Shown here in pieces: positions 45,567-55,799 of a stretch of DNA of 64,000 bases. Position numbers and translations under genes: made by a program. A model generated the notes under the pieces. That model was not told where the DNA came from. It saw nothing but the letters and a program-made list of their open reading frames with translations, and did not search any database. Position 1 is the first letter of the stretch. Each line of letters starts with the position of its first letter. Origin of the DNA: Erinaceus europaeus (lineage: Eukaryota > Chordata > Mammalia > Eulipotyphla > Erinaceidae); the NCBI RefSeq assembly GCF_950295315.1, contig NC_080168.1:74131519-74195518 (forward strand), given 5' to 3'.

Positions 45567-45720
45567 AAGTGTAGGGGAGCTTCCAGTGGAAGGGATGGAA
45601 CATGGAACTCTGGTGATGGGAACTATATGGAATTGCATCCCTGTTATCTTAAAATAATAATAATATTAAATAATTATTAATAATAATTATTAAATTACTA
45701 ATAAAAGATAAAAGTTTCCC

Positions 45721-46087
45721 TGCATTCTATTATTACCATGGGCCAGAAATTCTATACAATATTAGTAGTAAAACATTCTTCACCCCCAAATCTTTTGTTT
45801 ATCTAAGTTCTAAACAATTGCTGAGGTTAGGGTTATCTTTTAATAATCACCATGGGTTTCAAAGTGGCACACTTTAATGATTTTTCATTAATGATAATTT
45901 CATCCAGCCAGAAAGTAATTCAAATAGCTCACAACTCATGCTGTTTCATCTGAGTGCTTGGGTGCTATGTATTCTTGCATTCAAATTATAGATTGAAAGT
46001 GAACAATGATTATGGCATGATTATAAAGACAAGAAACAGAAATTGAAGTACTTCAGCTCTTTAGTCTCTGTAACCACTTAAGTTTTT
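45721..46087. other. unique stretch
   Basis: Nothing recognised. Confidence 0.45.
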
Positions 46088-46620
46088 TTCATTTAAACAA
46101 TTTTATTGAGGTACAATTTATACGCAATAAACAACGCACTCAATTAGTGCTCAATGAGTCGTGACCAATGCAGATAGTCACATAACCACTGCTACAGTCA
46201 TGACACAGAGCATTTCCATCATGCAAAAAGTTTTCCTGTGTCTTTCCGTCAATAGTGTCCTCCCTCCCTCTGCCTCTGATCCACCCACGTAAACCACTGA
46301 CGTGCTCTTTCATTATAGACTTGCCTTTTCTATTCTTTTCTACAGTTGGAATAAGAGTACATTATGTTCTGTGTCTGGCTTCTGCCAGCTAGCATGAGAC
46401 TTTATAAGTTCAATGATATATATCCCAGCATTCTGTGCTGTGCCTTTTCATTGCCAAGTATCATTCCATTGTATGGCTAGACTACAATTTACTAATCTAG
46501 TCATTAACGAATGATTATTTGGATTATATCTAGTCTTGGACTATTATAAAGTGTTATGTATATTTTATCATTAGTGTTTATGTTATTATTCCTTTGGATA
46601 GATACCCAGGACTTAATTAC
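46088..46620 (-). mobile_element. ancient L1 (L1M-like) 3' end
   Basis: Complement of an old eutherian L1: ATTTTATTGAGGTACAATTT, GTGTCTGGCTTCTGCCAGCT, TATCATTCCATTGTATGGC. Much more diverged than the other L1 copies. A CT-rich tract follows at 46660-46720. Confidence 0.8.
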
Positions 46621-46869
46621 TAGGCCATATGTTATATTTAGGTTTAACTTTCTTTACTTTCCTCTCTCTCTCTCTCTCTCTCACCCCCCTCTTTCTCTCT
46701 CTTTCTCCCTCTATTTTTGCAAAACTGTGGTCTTTGACATACATGATTTCACCACTCCTAGTCTGCTTTTTCATTAGGATAGAAAGAGAAAGGCAGAGAG
46801 AGTAATGAAGAGATACCACAGTAGAAGAGCTTCCTTCAATGCCATGGCATCTTCTATGTAGTACTCCTG

Positions 46870-47930
46870 GGGTTGAAAGATGTGCTGTGCAAATAGGAAG
46901 TTACTTCTCTGATTCTTAAGCTTATCTTTATAAGATACTCCCATAGAATTTTCCAAAATGACCACATCATTTTGTAGTTCTGTAAGCAATGAGTGCAAGG
47001 TCTTGGTATCCTATGTCTTTGGTATCTCAGGCATTCTAGATATTTTTTTTTCATTCTAGTGACTATGGCTCCTATGTAAAAGATAATTTGGATGGTAGAA
47101 AATATGGTCATTATTAACTATGGCCATCTGCTTCCTGGTATCATCATAAATCTGAGGAAAGGAGTTCATGATAGAGAAGAGCAATGATAATAGTACTGTA
47201 AAGTTAATAGAAGAAATTTCTAAGTTCAACAGTAAACCCTGATAAGACAACTATAGCTTATTTTTAAGGGAGAAAAGGCTGGGGGTGTAAGGAAGAAGGA
47301 ACAGAAAGAAGCATCCCTGCAAAAAGGTAATTCACTAAATAAACGTGTAACATAGGTTCAGTGTTCTGAACAACAACTATTCTTAATTTAAGTTATTCTT
47401 CCAAATTCAGCCAGCACCCAAAGCCTCATTCACTGTATTAGCCACTTACTGCTGCATTATAAATTATTTTAAAATTTTATGTGACTTTAGACAACACTAT
47501 TTACTAACTTGTAGCTTCTATAACTATAACTTCTATAACTATACTGTACTAACTTGTAGCTTCTATAAACATGACTTAGTTGAGATTTCTGACTTGGGAT
47601 CTCTCATAGACTAGGAATAAAGCTACTGCCTCATCTGAAGACTCAGCTGGAGAGAGATCTGTTTCCAACCAAACTCTTGTACTTGTTGGCAGGATTTAGT
47701 TCTCACTCCAATGGAGTGAGAAAAAAAGAGAGCAGGGAAAAGAGTGCATTGCACATTGCAAGGTAGAAGTCATAATCTTTTATAACGTAATCTTGTGAGT
47801 GACAGTCCACCATCTTTACTATGTACCACTTATTAGAAACAAGTCAGTAGGTTTAATCCACACACAACAGCAGTGGATTATACACAGACAAGAACTCCAG
47901 GAGGTGTAGATTATTAGAAACCATTTCAGG
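46870..47930. other. unique stretch
   Basis: No recognised gene; three short direct repeats of AACTTGTAGCTTCTATAA lie at 47505-47570. Confidence 0.5.
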
Positions 47931-48185
47931 GGGAGCCAGGCAATTGCACACTGGGTTAAGTGCACATAGTATGAAACAGAAGAACCATGGTCCTGGTTCC
48001 CTACCTTCATGTGTGTGTGTGTGTGTGTGGAGGGGAATCTCATAACACACGGTGGAGCAGGTCTGCAGGTGTCTAACTTTCTCTCTCCCTATCTTCCCCT
48101 CCTCTCTCAATTTCTCTCTGTCCTATCAAAAAAAAAAAAACTGGAAAAAAAGGCTGCCATGGGTGTGGGTAGATAGCATAACGGT

Positions 48186-48379
48186 TTCTTCTTCTAGCGT
48201 TTGCCCTTCTTCTGTAGCCAGTCAACAGGTCAGGTTGAAAGCTGTCAGGAGCTGCTTGTTGCTGGCTTTGAAAGTGACTGGGATCCATGTGGATTCAGTT
48301 GGCTAGGAAGGATCGTCAGTTTCCCCAATGAATGGGTACTCACGGGATGCACCACGAGAAGGTCGATCCAATGCATCCC
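48186..48379 (-). mobile_element. ribozyme-headed non-autonomous retroelement (194 bp, full length)
   Basis: Insertion flanked by the exact 11-bp repeat AGCATAACGGT (48175-48185 and 48380-48390) and lying inside a SINE-D. Read on the - strand, nt 1-70 form an HDV-like ribozyme fold and nt 71-140 are an unrecognised body. The last ~54 nt (48186-48239) match the coding 3' end of the LINE tail at 19384-19851, including GACTGGCTAC, GAAGAAGGGCAAACGC and the TAG stop, followed by an AGAAGAAGAA tail. One base is missing relative to the LINE frame and the body carries stops, so it is non-coding. A ribozyme or 5' UTR joined to a LINE 3' tail is the usual build of SINEs mobilised by RTE-like LINEs. The short repeat tail in place of poly(A) also fits RTE rather than L1. 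Confidence 0.8.
48310..48379 (-). ncRNA. candidate HDV-like self-cleaving ribozyme
   Basis: Numbering from 48379 downwards: P1 GGGATGC (1-7) pairs with GCATCCC (30-36). P2 GGATCG (11-16) pairs with CGATCC (65-70). P3 ACC (17-19) pairs with GGT (27-29). L3 is TTCTCGT (20-26). A short P4 CCC/GGG (44-46 with 54-56) precedes the joining strand, which carries CTGA (61-64). This is the nested double pseudoknot order of HDV-like ribozymes. L3 keeps U20, C22, U23, C24 and G25 of the HDV numbering, including the U20/G25 pair. C61 sits where the catalytic cytosine of the C-N-R-A motif is expected. Weak points are P4 (three firm pairs) and P1.1 (only C22-G37 is convincing). Predicted cleavage is immediately 5' of nt 1, exactly the boundary with the TSD. 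Function is inferred from the fold. Confidence 0.78.
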
Positions 48380-48560
48380 AGCATAACGGTAATGCAAAGA
48401 GACTCTGTGCCTGAGGCTCCAAAGTGCGAGGTTCAGTTGCCCTCACCACCATAAGCCAGAGCAAAGCAGTGTTCTGGTAAAAAAAAAAAAATGCCAGGAG
48501 CAGTGGATTCATAGTGTAGGCACCAAGCCCCAATGATAACACTGGGAGGAAAAAAAAATA

Positions 48561-50012
48561 TTCGGAAGCTGCCTACCAAAGTCAAAACTAGGAGATTAAG
48601 GAGGTGCCTAGAAAATGCAAGGAAAAAAAACAACACAATAGAACATTCTTTCATGATCCTATATAGCTCCTCTCAAGACACCTCTTTGCCACACTTGAGT
48701 CCTGAGCCTGCTGTCTTCCACGGGCATCCAACAGTATTATCAGTGTGCATCAATTGAAGTCTCCCTGCCTAGACACCAACCTGAGCTTGTCTTCTCTGAT
48801 AACTAATTCCCTTTATATTGCATGTTTTCTCTTCACCATGACCTTATTTTGAAACTAGTTCTTTTGTGTTCTAATCCTATAATATGTTGTTGGGGAAAAA
48901 TTATCCAGATAAGTCTAAGTTTATATGTAATCTGTATACAGACTAGTATTTACAACAACTGCAGGGCATCTACCAAGCTCTCTGAGGATACTTAAAGAGA
49001 AATTCAATTTCATGGATTCCATCCTGTGCCCCAAGAATCAGAATCCAGGTGATAGCAACCCGGGTGATATTTATGCTTACTTAAGCACAATAAACTTTTG
49101 CCTTTAAGGGATGAATTTCATAGTTCAAATGCTTTAACTGTGGTGTTTCTATGTGGTAAACATCTAGGAGCAAGAACTGGATAATGAGAGAAACTTTGGG
49201 AGTAGAACCTCCTTAATAAGCTTCAGTAAAGTGGGTTATTCAGTAAGGTGGTTCATTAGTCTTATCTAAAACCAGATAAACCAGTGTTGTATTATAACAG
49301 TACTTGCATCAACTAAAAGGATTTCCTTTTTCTGAATGATTATTATTAAATATGCATTTGAATTCCTCCACAAATGAGTCCTGACTTGGTGTTCTCTCTC
49401 TTATTTTATGATGAAGGCCACAAGAATATGTCCAAGAATTCCTGTGCCTATCAATAAAAAAAAAGGCTAATTTCACCAGCACTTAAAGAGGAAACCATTA
49501 TACAGGCCTCATTTGCTCTCTTCTTCCTCTTAAATTTCAACCCATCACCGGAAATTTAATCAATTCCTATGTTTGAAATCAATCCCTGTCTGCCACCAGA
49601 GAATTGTCACTCATTTTTCTCAACATTAGGGTGATCATACTACACCAGCTATACAGTGGATTCAGTGGGAGGCACAGGGAATTCCTGCAAAGGTGCAGGC
49701 TCAGTGACAGTTACCCAGTGGTAACCAAGCCGAACCTTCAGATGCTACACCACAGTTTCTAGACATCTTGGCTACTAAAGCATGGGAGACCAGCTAGGAA
49801 AGGATAGTTTGTTTATAAACACATAGTTCTTGAGAAAGGTCTACTTTCTAAATAATGTCATTAATCCGGAAAATGAGCTAAAAGATTAGGCATGTAGTCA
49901 TAGAAATCAATATTGCAGAAATCCAGCTTTGTACAAGGAAGGAGTCATGCCACTGTAAATATGTTATGTTTTTATTTACTTGTTTGTTTGCTTTTTAAAC
50001 ATTTATTTATTT
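48561..50012. other. unique intergenic stretch
   Basis: 1.45 kb without a recognised gene, repeat or RNA. Confidence 0.5.
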
Positions 50013-50013
50013 A

Positions 50014-50312
50014 TTTTTGCCTTCAGGGTTATCACTGGGGCTCGGTGCCTGCACCATTAATCCACTGCTCCTGAAGGCCATTTTTCCCATTTTGTTGCCC
50101 TTGTTGTAGTTATTGTTATAGCTGTTGTTGTTGATGATGATAGGACAGAGAGAAATCAAGATAGAATGGGAAGACAGAGAGGAGGAGAGAAATACAGACA
50201 CCTGCAGACCTGCTTCACCACCTGTGAAGCAACCCCCCTTCAGGTGGGGAACTGGGGGCTCAAACCAGGATCCTTACTCTGGTCCCTATATTTTTTGCCA
50301 CATGTGCGCTAT
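50014..50312 (-). mobile_element. SINE-A interrupted by an LTR-like segment
   Basis: GCCTTCAGGGTTATCACTGG tail, GCAGACCTGCTTCACCACCT core. The head stops at CACATGTGCGCT. Its missing 5' end seems to resume at 50961-50990 (CACTGTCACCCAGCCCCC). Confidence 0.85.
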
Positions 50313-50960
50313 TGTGGGGTTAGTTGTGAAAGCATGGTAAGAGCATAGGGGAACTCCCATCATAAAGATGGAGGTCTAAAAAGATACCCCACCTGTCAGT
50401 CTCTCCCTTTCAGGGGTTGAGCATGGAGGAAAAGCTTTCCTGACTCAGTTTCCCCTTATTAGTCTCCCAAGCATCACAAGAACCTACACCCCCTAACACT
50501 TAACTCATTTCCTTGTTATAAACCAAATGGTTTGCTTGCTTAAAGTTCACTATAGTTCACCTGCTTTTGATCATACATTCTGCCTTGACTAAAAGGCCCT
50601 TCTTTCTATTTCCTTAACCCCGTCCTCCACTTTGGTCCTCTATCTTATCTCTCTGCCTTCAAGGCTCTTTTCTGTCTGCTTCTCTCACCACTAATCACTC
50701 CAGAACTCCCCTTTACTACTATCAATTCTCTTCATTCCTTAGAACTTTCACCATGAAGGCTCTGACCTTCAAAGCCCACCGCTATTGCCTTATGTGAAAA
50801 ATGTCGTTGTTCCCTTCTGCTACTTGAACCCTGCCTTCTGTACAATAAAACTGATAATTTGTGATTAAAATGGTCTCCTGGTCCTTTTTCTGTTGTTAGC
50901 CACTAGAGTTAATATGATAGGCCAGTAACAAGGCTTACCTCTGCTGAGAGGCCACCCACA
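50313..50960 (+). mobile_element. candidate solo LTR
   Basis: 648 bp bounded by inverted TGTGGG ... CCCACA, a standard LTR end. TATAAA at 50517-50522 and AATAAA at 50844-50849 are placed as in an LTR with a ~110-bp U5. It splits a SINE-A, so it is an insertion. No internal retroviral genes are present. Target duplication not clear, perhaps through decay. Confidence 0.6.
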
Positions 50961-50992
50961 TGAGTGCCAGCACACTGTCACCCAGCCCCCTA

Positions 50993-51832
50993 TCTTAAAT
51001 TTCTAATATAGGCTTTAGCACAGGTTAGACATGGGTTTTCTGCACATACTACTGTCTCATCTCACATCCCAGCCACATGTGGTTTAGGTTTACTGACACA
51101 TCCACATTGTCCCAATCTAAGGGAGTGTAAGTGTGTCTGGATGGCCAGGGTTGGCCTAGGTTGGCCCTACCTTGAGCACTGAGCTATCAGGAAAGGCTCT
51201 GGCCACCCTCAACTCTGAACTGGAATAAGTAAGTTGGCAAATAAAATAAATGAATATAAATTCCTGTTTTCACATTAGAGGTTGCTTTTGCATTCATATT
51301 TATAGTTTTTGCTATGTTCTTGTGACCAGAAGTATTCTAGAGGAAATTAACTGTTGTTCATATCAACCAGCCTATGGAAGGAAGAGATGGTTTTATCATA
51401 TGTTATTTTCCTTAAAGTAACAGTTTCCAAGAACCTATCAACTGTCATAAAGGAGGATTTACTGGATTAGATTGATCTTATGCTAGCTGCCTCTTATCTG
51501 TTCATGTATTGGTAGTAGCTGAGAGCTAGTGGGAGTAGTATTTATGAACTAGTATGTTTACAAGTAATTAGGTGTGACTAAACTACAAAGACTACATATA
51601 TATGCAAGTAGTAGTAAATAATCTATGATGAAAGTATAGCTTGGCCATAAAGAATATTTAATAAACTTTAACGGGCAGATCATAGGGAATCACTGAAGTT
51701 GTTTTTGGTAGAACTCGACCTGAGAACATGTGAAAAGGACTGAAATCTGATAAACAATCCAGGGATCTATCTATTCATCTTTTTAGAAGCAGAAATTAAG
51801 AGAACTAAACTCAAGAATAAAATGCTGTGAGG
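50993..51832. other. unique intergenic stretch
   Basis: Nothing recognised. Confidence 0.45.
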
Positions 51833-51990
51833 GCTGCAGAAACAGTATAATGGTTAGGCAAAAGACTTATGCCTGAGTGGAGTTGGCATATTGCACCAAA
51901 GTAAGACTCTGGGGGGTGGGTGTGGGGGAGAGTACATTGACAAAACCATAAGATAAGAGGGGTATAACTCCACACAATTCCCACCATCAG
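51833..51990 (+). mobile_element. patchwork: SINE-D head, L1 (+) tail piece, L1 (-) tail piece
   Basis: GCTGCAGAAACAGTATAATGG to about 51878 is a SINE-D head. 51879-51934 matches the L1 3' UTR at 16032-16085. 51935-51990 matches the opposite-strand L1 end at 14360-14430. Likely stacked partial insertions. Confidence 0.6.
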
Positions 51991-52244
51991 AACTCCCTGC
52001 CCAGGACTGACCTCTTACTCCATGCCAATGCCTGAGAAATGCACAGCCCTCAACTCAGCTGGTCCAAAGACAGACAATATTTCACAAACCTCAGAGGTAT
52101 TCTTCTGAGTACTATGTTTCCACAGCAATCAAGTGCTTTTCACTTGGTTCTCCCTCAGTCTCTCCACTCACATCCCATCTGAGTCACTGATCTTTCTGTT
52201 ACCTGATCTCTTGCTTTTGTTTTGTATACTTTAGGAAATGGATG

Positions 52245-52665
52245 TTTCTTGTTTGTTTATTTGTTTTTGTTTTGCTTTACCAGAGCACTGCTCAACTCTG
52301 CTTTATGTTGGTCCCTGGGATTGAACCTGAGACCCTGGGCAAAAAAAAAAAAATCTCTTGGGGGAGTTGGGCAGTAGCGCAGCAGGTTAAGCACATGTGG
52401 CACAAAGCTCAAGGACCAACATAAGGATCCTGGTTCGTGCCCCCGGCTTCCCACCTTCAGGGGTGTCACTTCACAAGCAGTGAAGCAGGTCTGCATGTGT
52501 CTATCTTTCTCTCCCCCTCTCTGTCTTTCCCTCCTCTCTCCTTTCTCCCTGTCCTATACAACACCGGCATCAATAACAACAACAATAATTACAATAATAA
52601 AATAACAAAGGCAAAAAGGGAATAAATAAATATTTAAAAAAATCTTTGGGATATCCATTATACTA
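52245..52665 (-). mobile_element. SINE-D split by a SINE-A
   Basis: ACCAGAGCACTGCTCAACTC and GGGATTGAACCTGAGACCCTGGG, resuming at 52640 as ATCTTTGGGATATCCATTAT. A second SINE-D (-) fragment occupies about 52690-52780. Confidence 0.75.
52363..52645 (+). mobile_element. SINE-A in a SINE-D
   Basis: GGGAGTTGGGCAGTAGCGCA head, CTGGTTCGTGCCCC B box, short-tail end AAAAGGGAATAAATAAATAT. Imperfect TSD around AAATCT-TTGGG. Confidence 0.9.
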
Positions 52666-52779
52666 TCACCATCTAAATTTCTTTCCTTTTATTTCCTGAA
52701 TAGTGCTTAGCTCTGTCTACAGAGGTGACTGATTTTGAGCCTAGGGTTTTTGGAGCATCAGGCACGAAAGTCTTTTGTT

Positions 52780-53552
52780 CCTGCTGTCTTAGGGTTTAAG
52801 AAGACAATAGATGGGGGTCGGGCGGTGGCGCAGAGGGTTAAGCGCATGTGGCGCAAAGCGCAAGGACCAGCGTAAGGATCCCGGTTCGAACCCCGGCTCC
52901 CCACCTGCAGGGGAGTCACTTCACAGGTGGTGAAGCAGGTCTGCAGGTGTCTATCTTTCTCTCCCCTTCTTTGTCTTCCCCTCCTTTCTCCTTTTCTCTC
53001 TGTCCTATCCAACAATGAACAACATCAACAATGGTAATAATAATAACCACAACGAGGCTACAACAACAAGGGCAACAAAAGGGAAGAAAATGGCCTCCAG
53101 GAGCGGTGGATTCATGGTGCAGGCACCGAGCCCAGCAATAACCCTGGAGGAAAAAAAAAAAAAAAAGACAATAGATATTGCTATAATCACATTCTTTGGC
53201 AATTGGATTAACTTTGAAATATCCCTTTGTTAGGATTTGCTGTATCATACACATCACAATAATTTATGTCCTTTGACATTATTTGTCTATAGCTGTGCCA
53301 CTAGTTGCTTCGGTTCTCCCTGGTCTAAGCTTTTAAGAGAGTCAACATATCAAAGACTCAGCCTATGTATTAAAAAGATTCAGTCTGTGATTTTAAAAGT
53401 TTGAGACATTTTATCAATTTTCCCTTTCTCATCCCATCCACCATTCCCCCCCCCCTCTGAACCTGAACACCCACCCTCACCCTCAACCCAGAGATTTTAT
53501 CTTGGTACCCTACTCCAAACTCAGTCAAATTCTGCTTTGAGTTTCCTGCTTC
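52780..53552 (-). mobile_element. inverted 5' part of a twin-primed L1
   Basis: On the - strand it reads through the L1 3' UTR start: TTTGGAGTAGGGTACCAAGA, CACAGACTGAATCTTTTTAA, AGTTAATCCAATTGCCAAAG, ending at ACCCTAAGACAGCAGGAAC (52780). Interrupted by the SINE-A at 52813-53164. Confidence 0.82.
52813..53164 (+). mobile_element. youngest-looking SINE-A, long-tail form
   Basis: GGGGTCGGGCGGTGGCGCAG head, B box GGTTCGAACCCC, GAGCGGTGGATTCATGGTGC tail, 18-A run. Exact 12-bp TSD AAGACAATAGAT at 52801-52812 and 53165-53176. CpGs largely intact. Confidence 0.97.
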
Positions 53553-55195
53553 CTCTTTAGAGCCTATATTTCTCCCAGTCCTGGAACCTCTAGGGTGGGG
53601 CTCACTTTCCTGCATGCTTCTCTCAAGTCATAACAAATGATATTGCATCCACCCATCCCAACCTAATTAACGCAATGAGTACCACCTCAGCATGCTTCAC
53701 TTCAGACTGTTTCCAGAGACATCAGGCATGGAATGTCAACCCTTCACACTCATTACTTGGGTGAGATCTTTCCTTTCATAGTATTCTCAAATTCTATTCC
53801 AGGAGGTTCACTTCGTAACAAAGTCCCAAAACCTAGATATAGACCAGGTACCGTAAAATAGAGCATATGTTCACATGTATCCATAAACCAGGGCAAAATG
53901 TATACCTGAAAGCAAAAATACACAAGAGTCTGTAGTGAGTCAGTATAAAGTTCACAATGAAAGAGTATCTACTTAGACTCAGATACCCACCTCACCTACT
54001 TTCTAATATAGTTCTCTTACTCACTCCAAAGCTAACCTCATCAAAGCAAGGACTGCAAAAGCTGAATAAGGGCAAGAGACTGGCATACTTTAACAATGAC
54101 TCTTTAGTCACTATCAGGCCACCCCATCAGCTGGGACCCTATTCCGGGAGTCCTGAGACTCCCAAACAGACATGATGGGCCTAGACCTCGAATAATTCCC
54201 TCTCTCCACTGTTACCAGTCATTTCTATCAGGAACAACACAATAGACCCCTTTGTGGACCCCCATAGGACCTTGCCCTTGGATTAACAATGGTAGAGAAT
54301 GTTCCATCCTCCGAAGGGAGGCTGGACAATATACTCTATGCGACACCTGAAGAAGATGGGTCCTGATATTGGGGCAGCTTGGAACATTCTTACTTATGAC
54401 CACAGAATGTGAGCTCATATCTAGAGGGATGCAGAGGTCACATAGGCTCCTAAGCTGAATATGGGCCCCAGATCACATCAAATTGATCGGGTTTACAGTC
54501 AACAATATTTATACCCCTTTCCTATATTTGGGAGCTAGTCTCTTCCCTGATCCAGCTTTCTGGTCCTTCTGCCAGCCATGACTTCATCTCCCCAGACAAT
54601 AATTAGGATCCACTTACATATCATATTTCAGGCTCAGGCAAAGAAACAAACAAACAAACACTAGTATAGCCACAGGCCCTTTGGAATGTAACTAAAACAT
54701 GCCTACTAGCCATCCACAAAATGGAGGGCCCCCAACTCTTCATCTGCACTATTCCAGCGTTTAGGTCCATGATTGGTCCACAATTTGTTTGGTTTTGTAT
54801 GTTAACTCTCTTTCAACCACTAGGTTCCAGATGTTAGCATGATGCTAGCCAGACTTCCCTGGACAGACAACCCCACCAGTGTGTCCTGGAGCTCCGCTTC
54901 CCCAGAGCCCTTCCCCACTAGGGAAAGTGAAAGACATGCTGGGAGTGTGGATCAACCTATCAGTGCCCATGTTCAGAGGAGAAGCAACTACAGAAGCCAG
55001 ACCTCCCACCTTCTGCATCCCACAATGACCTTGGGTCCATACTCCCAGAGGGTTAAAGAATAGGAAAGCTATCAGGGGAGGGGATGGGATACAGAGTTTG
55101 TGTGGTGTGAATTGTATGAAGTTGTACCCCTCTTATCCTATGGTTTAGTCAATGTTTCCTTTTTATAGATTAAAAAGATTAATTTTAAAAAAAAA
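53553..55195 (+). mobile_element. 3' part of the twin-primed L1 (long 3' UTR)
   Basis: Begins AGAGCCTATATTTCTCCCAG, about 20 bp further along the L1 than where the inverted part stops, and runs to the normal 3' end (GGGATGGGATACAGAGTTTG ... A-rich tail). Contains the ~780-bp segment 53945-54730 missing from 1-2490 and 55800-57612. Confidence 0.85.
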
Positions 55196-55367
55196 GAAAA
55201 GAAAACCAGTGCCAGAGAGAAGCAATTATAGAAGCCAGAATTTCTTCCTTCTGCAGCCCCAGAAGAATTTTGGTCCACAGACCCAGAGGGGAAAATGTTA
55301 GAGGAAGATGATCAGAGGGATCTGAACCGATGTTCCAGAATTCTTGTGACAAAGAACCTCTGTATTT

Positions 55368-55640
55368 TGGGGGAGTCGGGTGGTAGTGCAGCAGGTTAAG
55401 TGCACGTGGCACAAAGTACAAGGACTGGGATAAGAATCCTGGTTTGAGCCCCCGGCTCCCCACCTGCGGGGGAGTCGCTTCACAGGCGGTGAAGCAGGTC
55501 TGTAGGTATCTGTCTTTCTCTCTCCCTCTCTGTCTTCCCCTCCTCTCTCCATTTCTCTCTGTCCTATCTAACAACAATGACACCAATAACAACTATAACA
55601 ACAATAAAAAGGGCCACAAAGCTAAAATAATAATAATATA
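55368..55640 (+). mobile_element. SINE-A, short-tail form
   Basis: GGGGAGTCGGGTGGTAGTGC head, TGGTTTGAGCCCC B box, GGCGGTGAAGCAGGTCTGTA core. TSD AAAGAACCTCT at 55351-55361 and 55641-55651 approximately. Confidence 0.92.
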
Positions 55641-55799
55641 AAAGAACCTCTATTTTTGTGTCATCATTAAGAGATTCTAGATAACACCTAAGAATGTCAA
55701 GTGCTGTTTCTCTTGCCTGAAAGGGAAGAGGAAAAAAGAAGAAAAACTATATGTGATAGTTTGACTCATAAGTGGAATATAGAGAACTGAAATAGAACT

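Larger units (their letters stand above)
43690..45720 (+). mobile_element. L1 long-3'-UTR copy with nested insertions
   Basis: Pieces 43690-43834, 44448-44597, 44899-45285 and 45581-45720 rejoin into one L1 3' UTR (CTTGTGACCATGGAGTGCAG, CTGCATGTTAGCTATCAGGC, CCACATCCAGCTGAGAAGTA, GGTGATGGGAACTATATGG). It is the version that keeps the extra ~780 bp also seen at 53945-54730. Confidence 0.85.
48160..48493 (+). mobile_element. SINE-D inserted in a SINE-A and itself interrupted
   Basis: Starts GGGTGTGGGTAGATAGCATAACGG, breaks at 48185, resumes AGCATAACGGTAATGCAAAG at 48380 and ends GCAGTGTTCTGGTAAAAAAA. TGCCA flanks both ends. The interruption is the ribozyme-headed element. Confidence 0.85.
47931..48560 (+). 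mobile_element. SINE-A (outermost layer of a three-level nest)
   Basis: GGGGAGCCAGGCAATTGCAC head, GGTCTGCAGGTGTCTAAC core, a (TG)10 run at 48010-48029, then AAGGCTGCCAT at 48159. Its long-tail end GAGCAGTGGATTCATAGTGT resumes at about 48494. The gap is filled by a SINE-D. Confidence 0.85.

Noticed and set aside
45027..45638. 203-codon - strand open frame
   Set aside because: Antisense of a SINE-A plus L1 3' UTR; the same SINE-derived peptide pattern recurs at dozens of places.
48073..48288. 71-codon - strand frame across the ribozyme element
   Set aside because: Runs across three unrelated repeat layers; the LINE-derived frame itself has a 1-nt deletion and stops.
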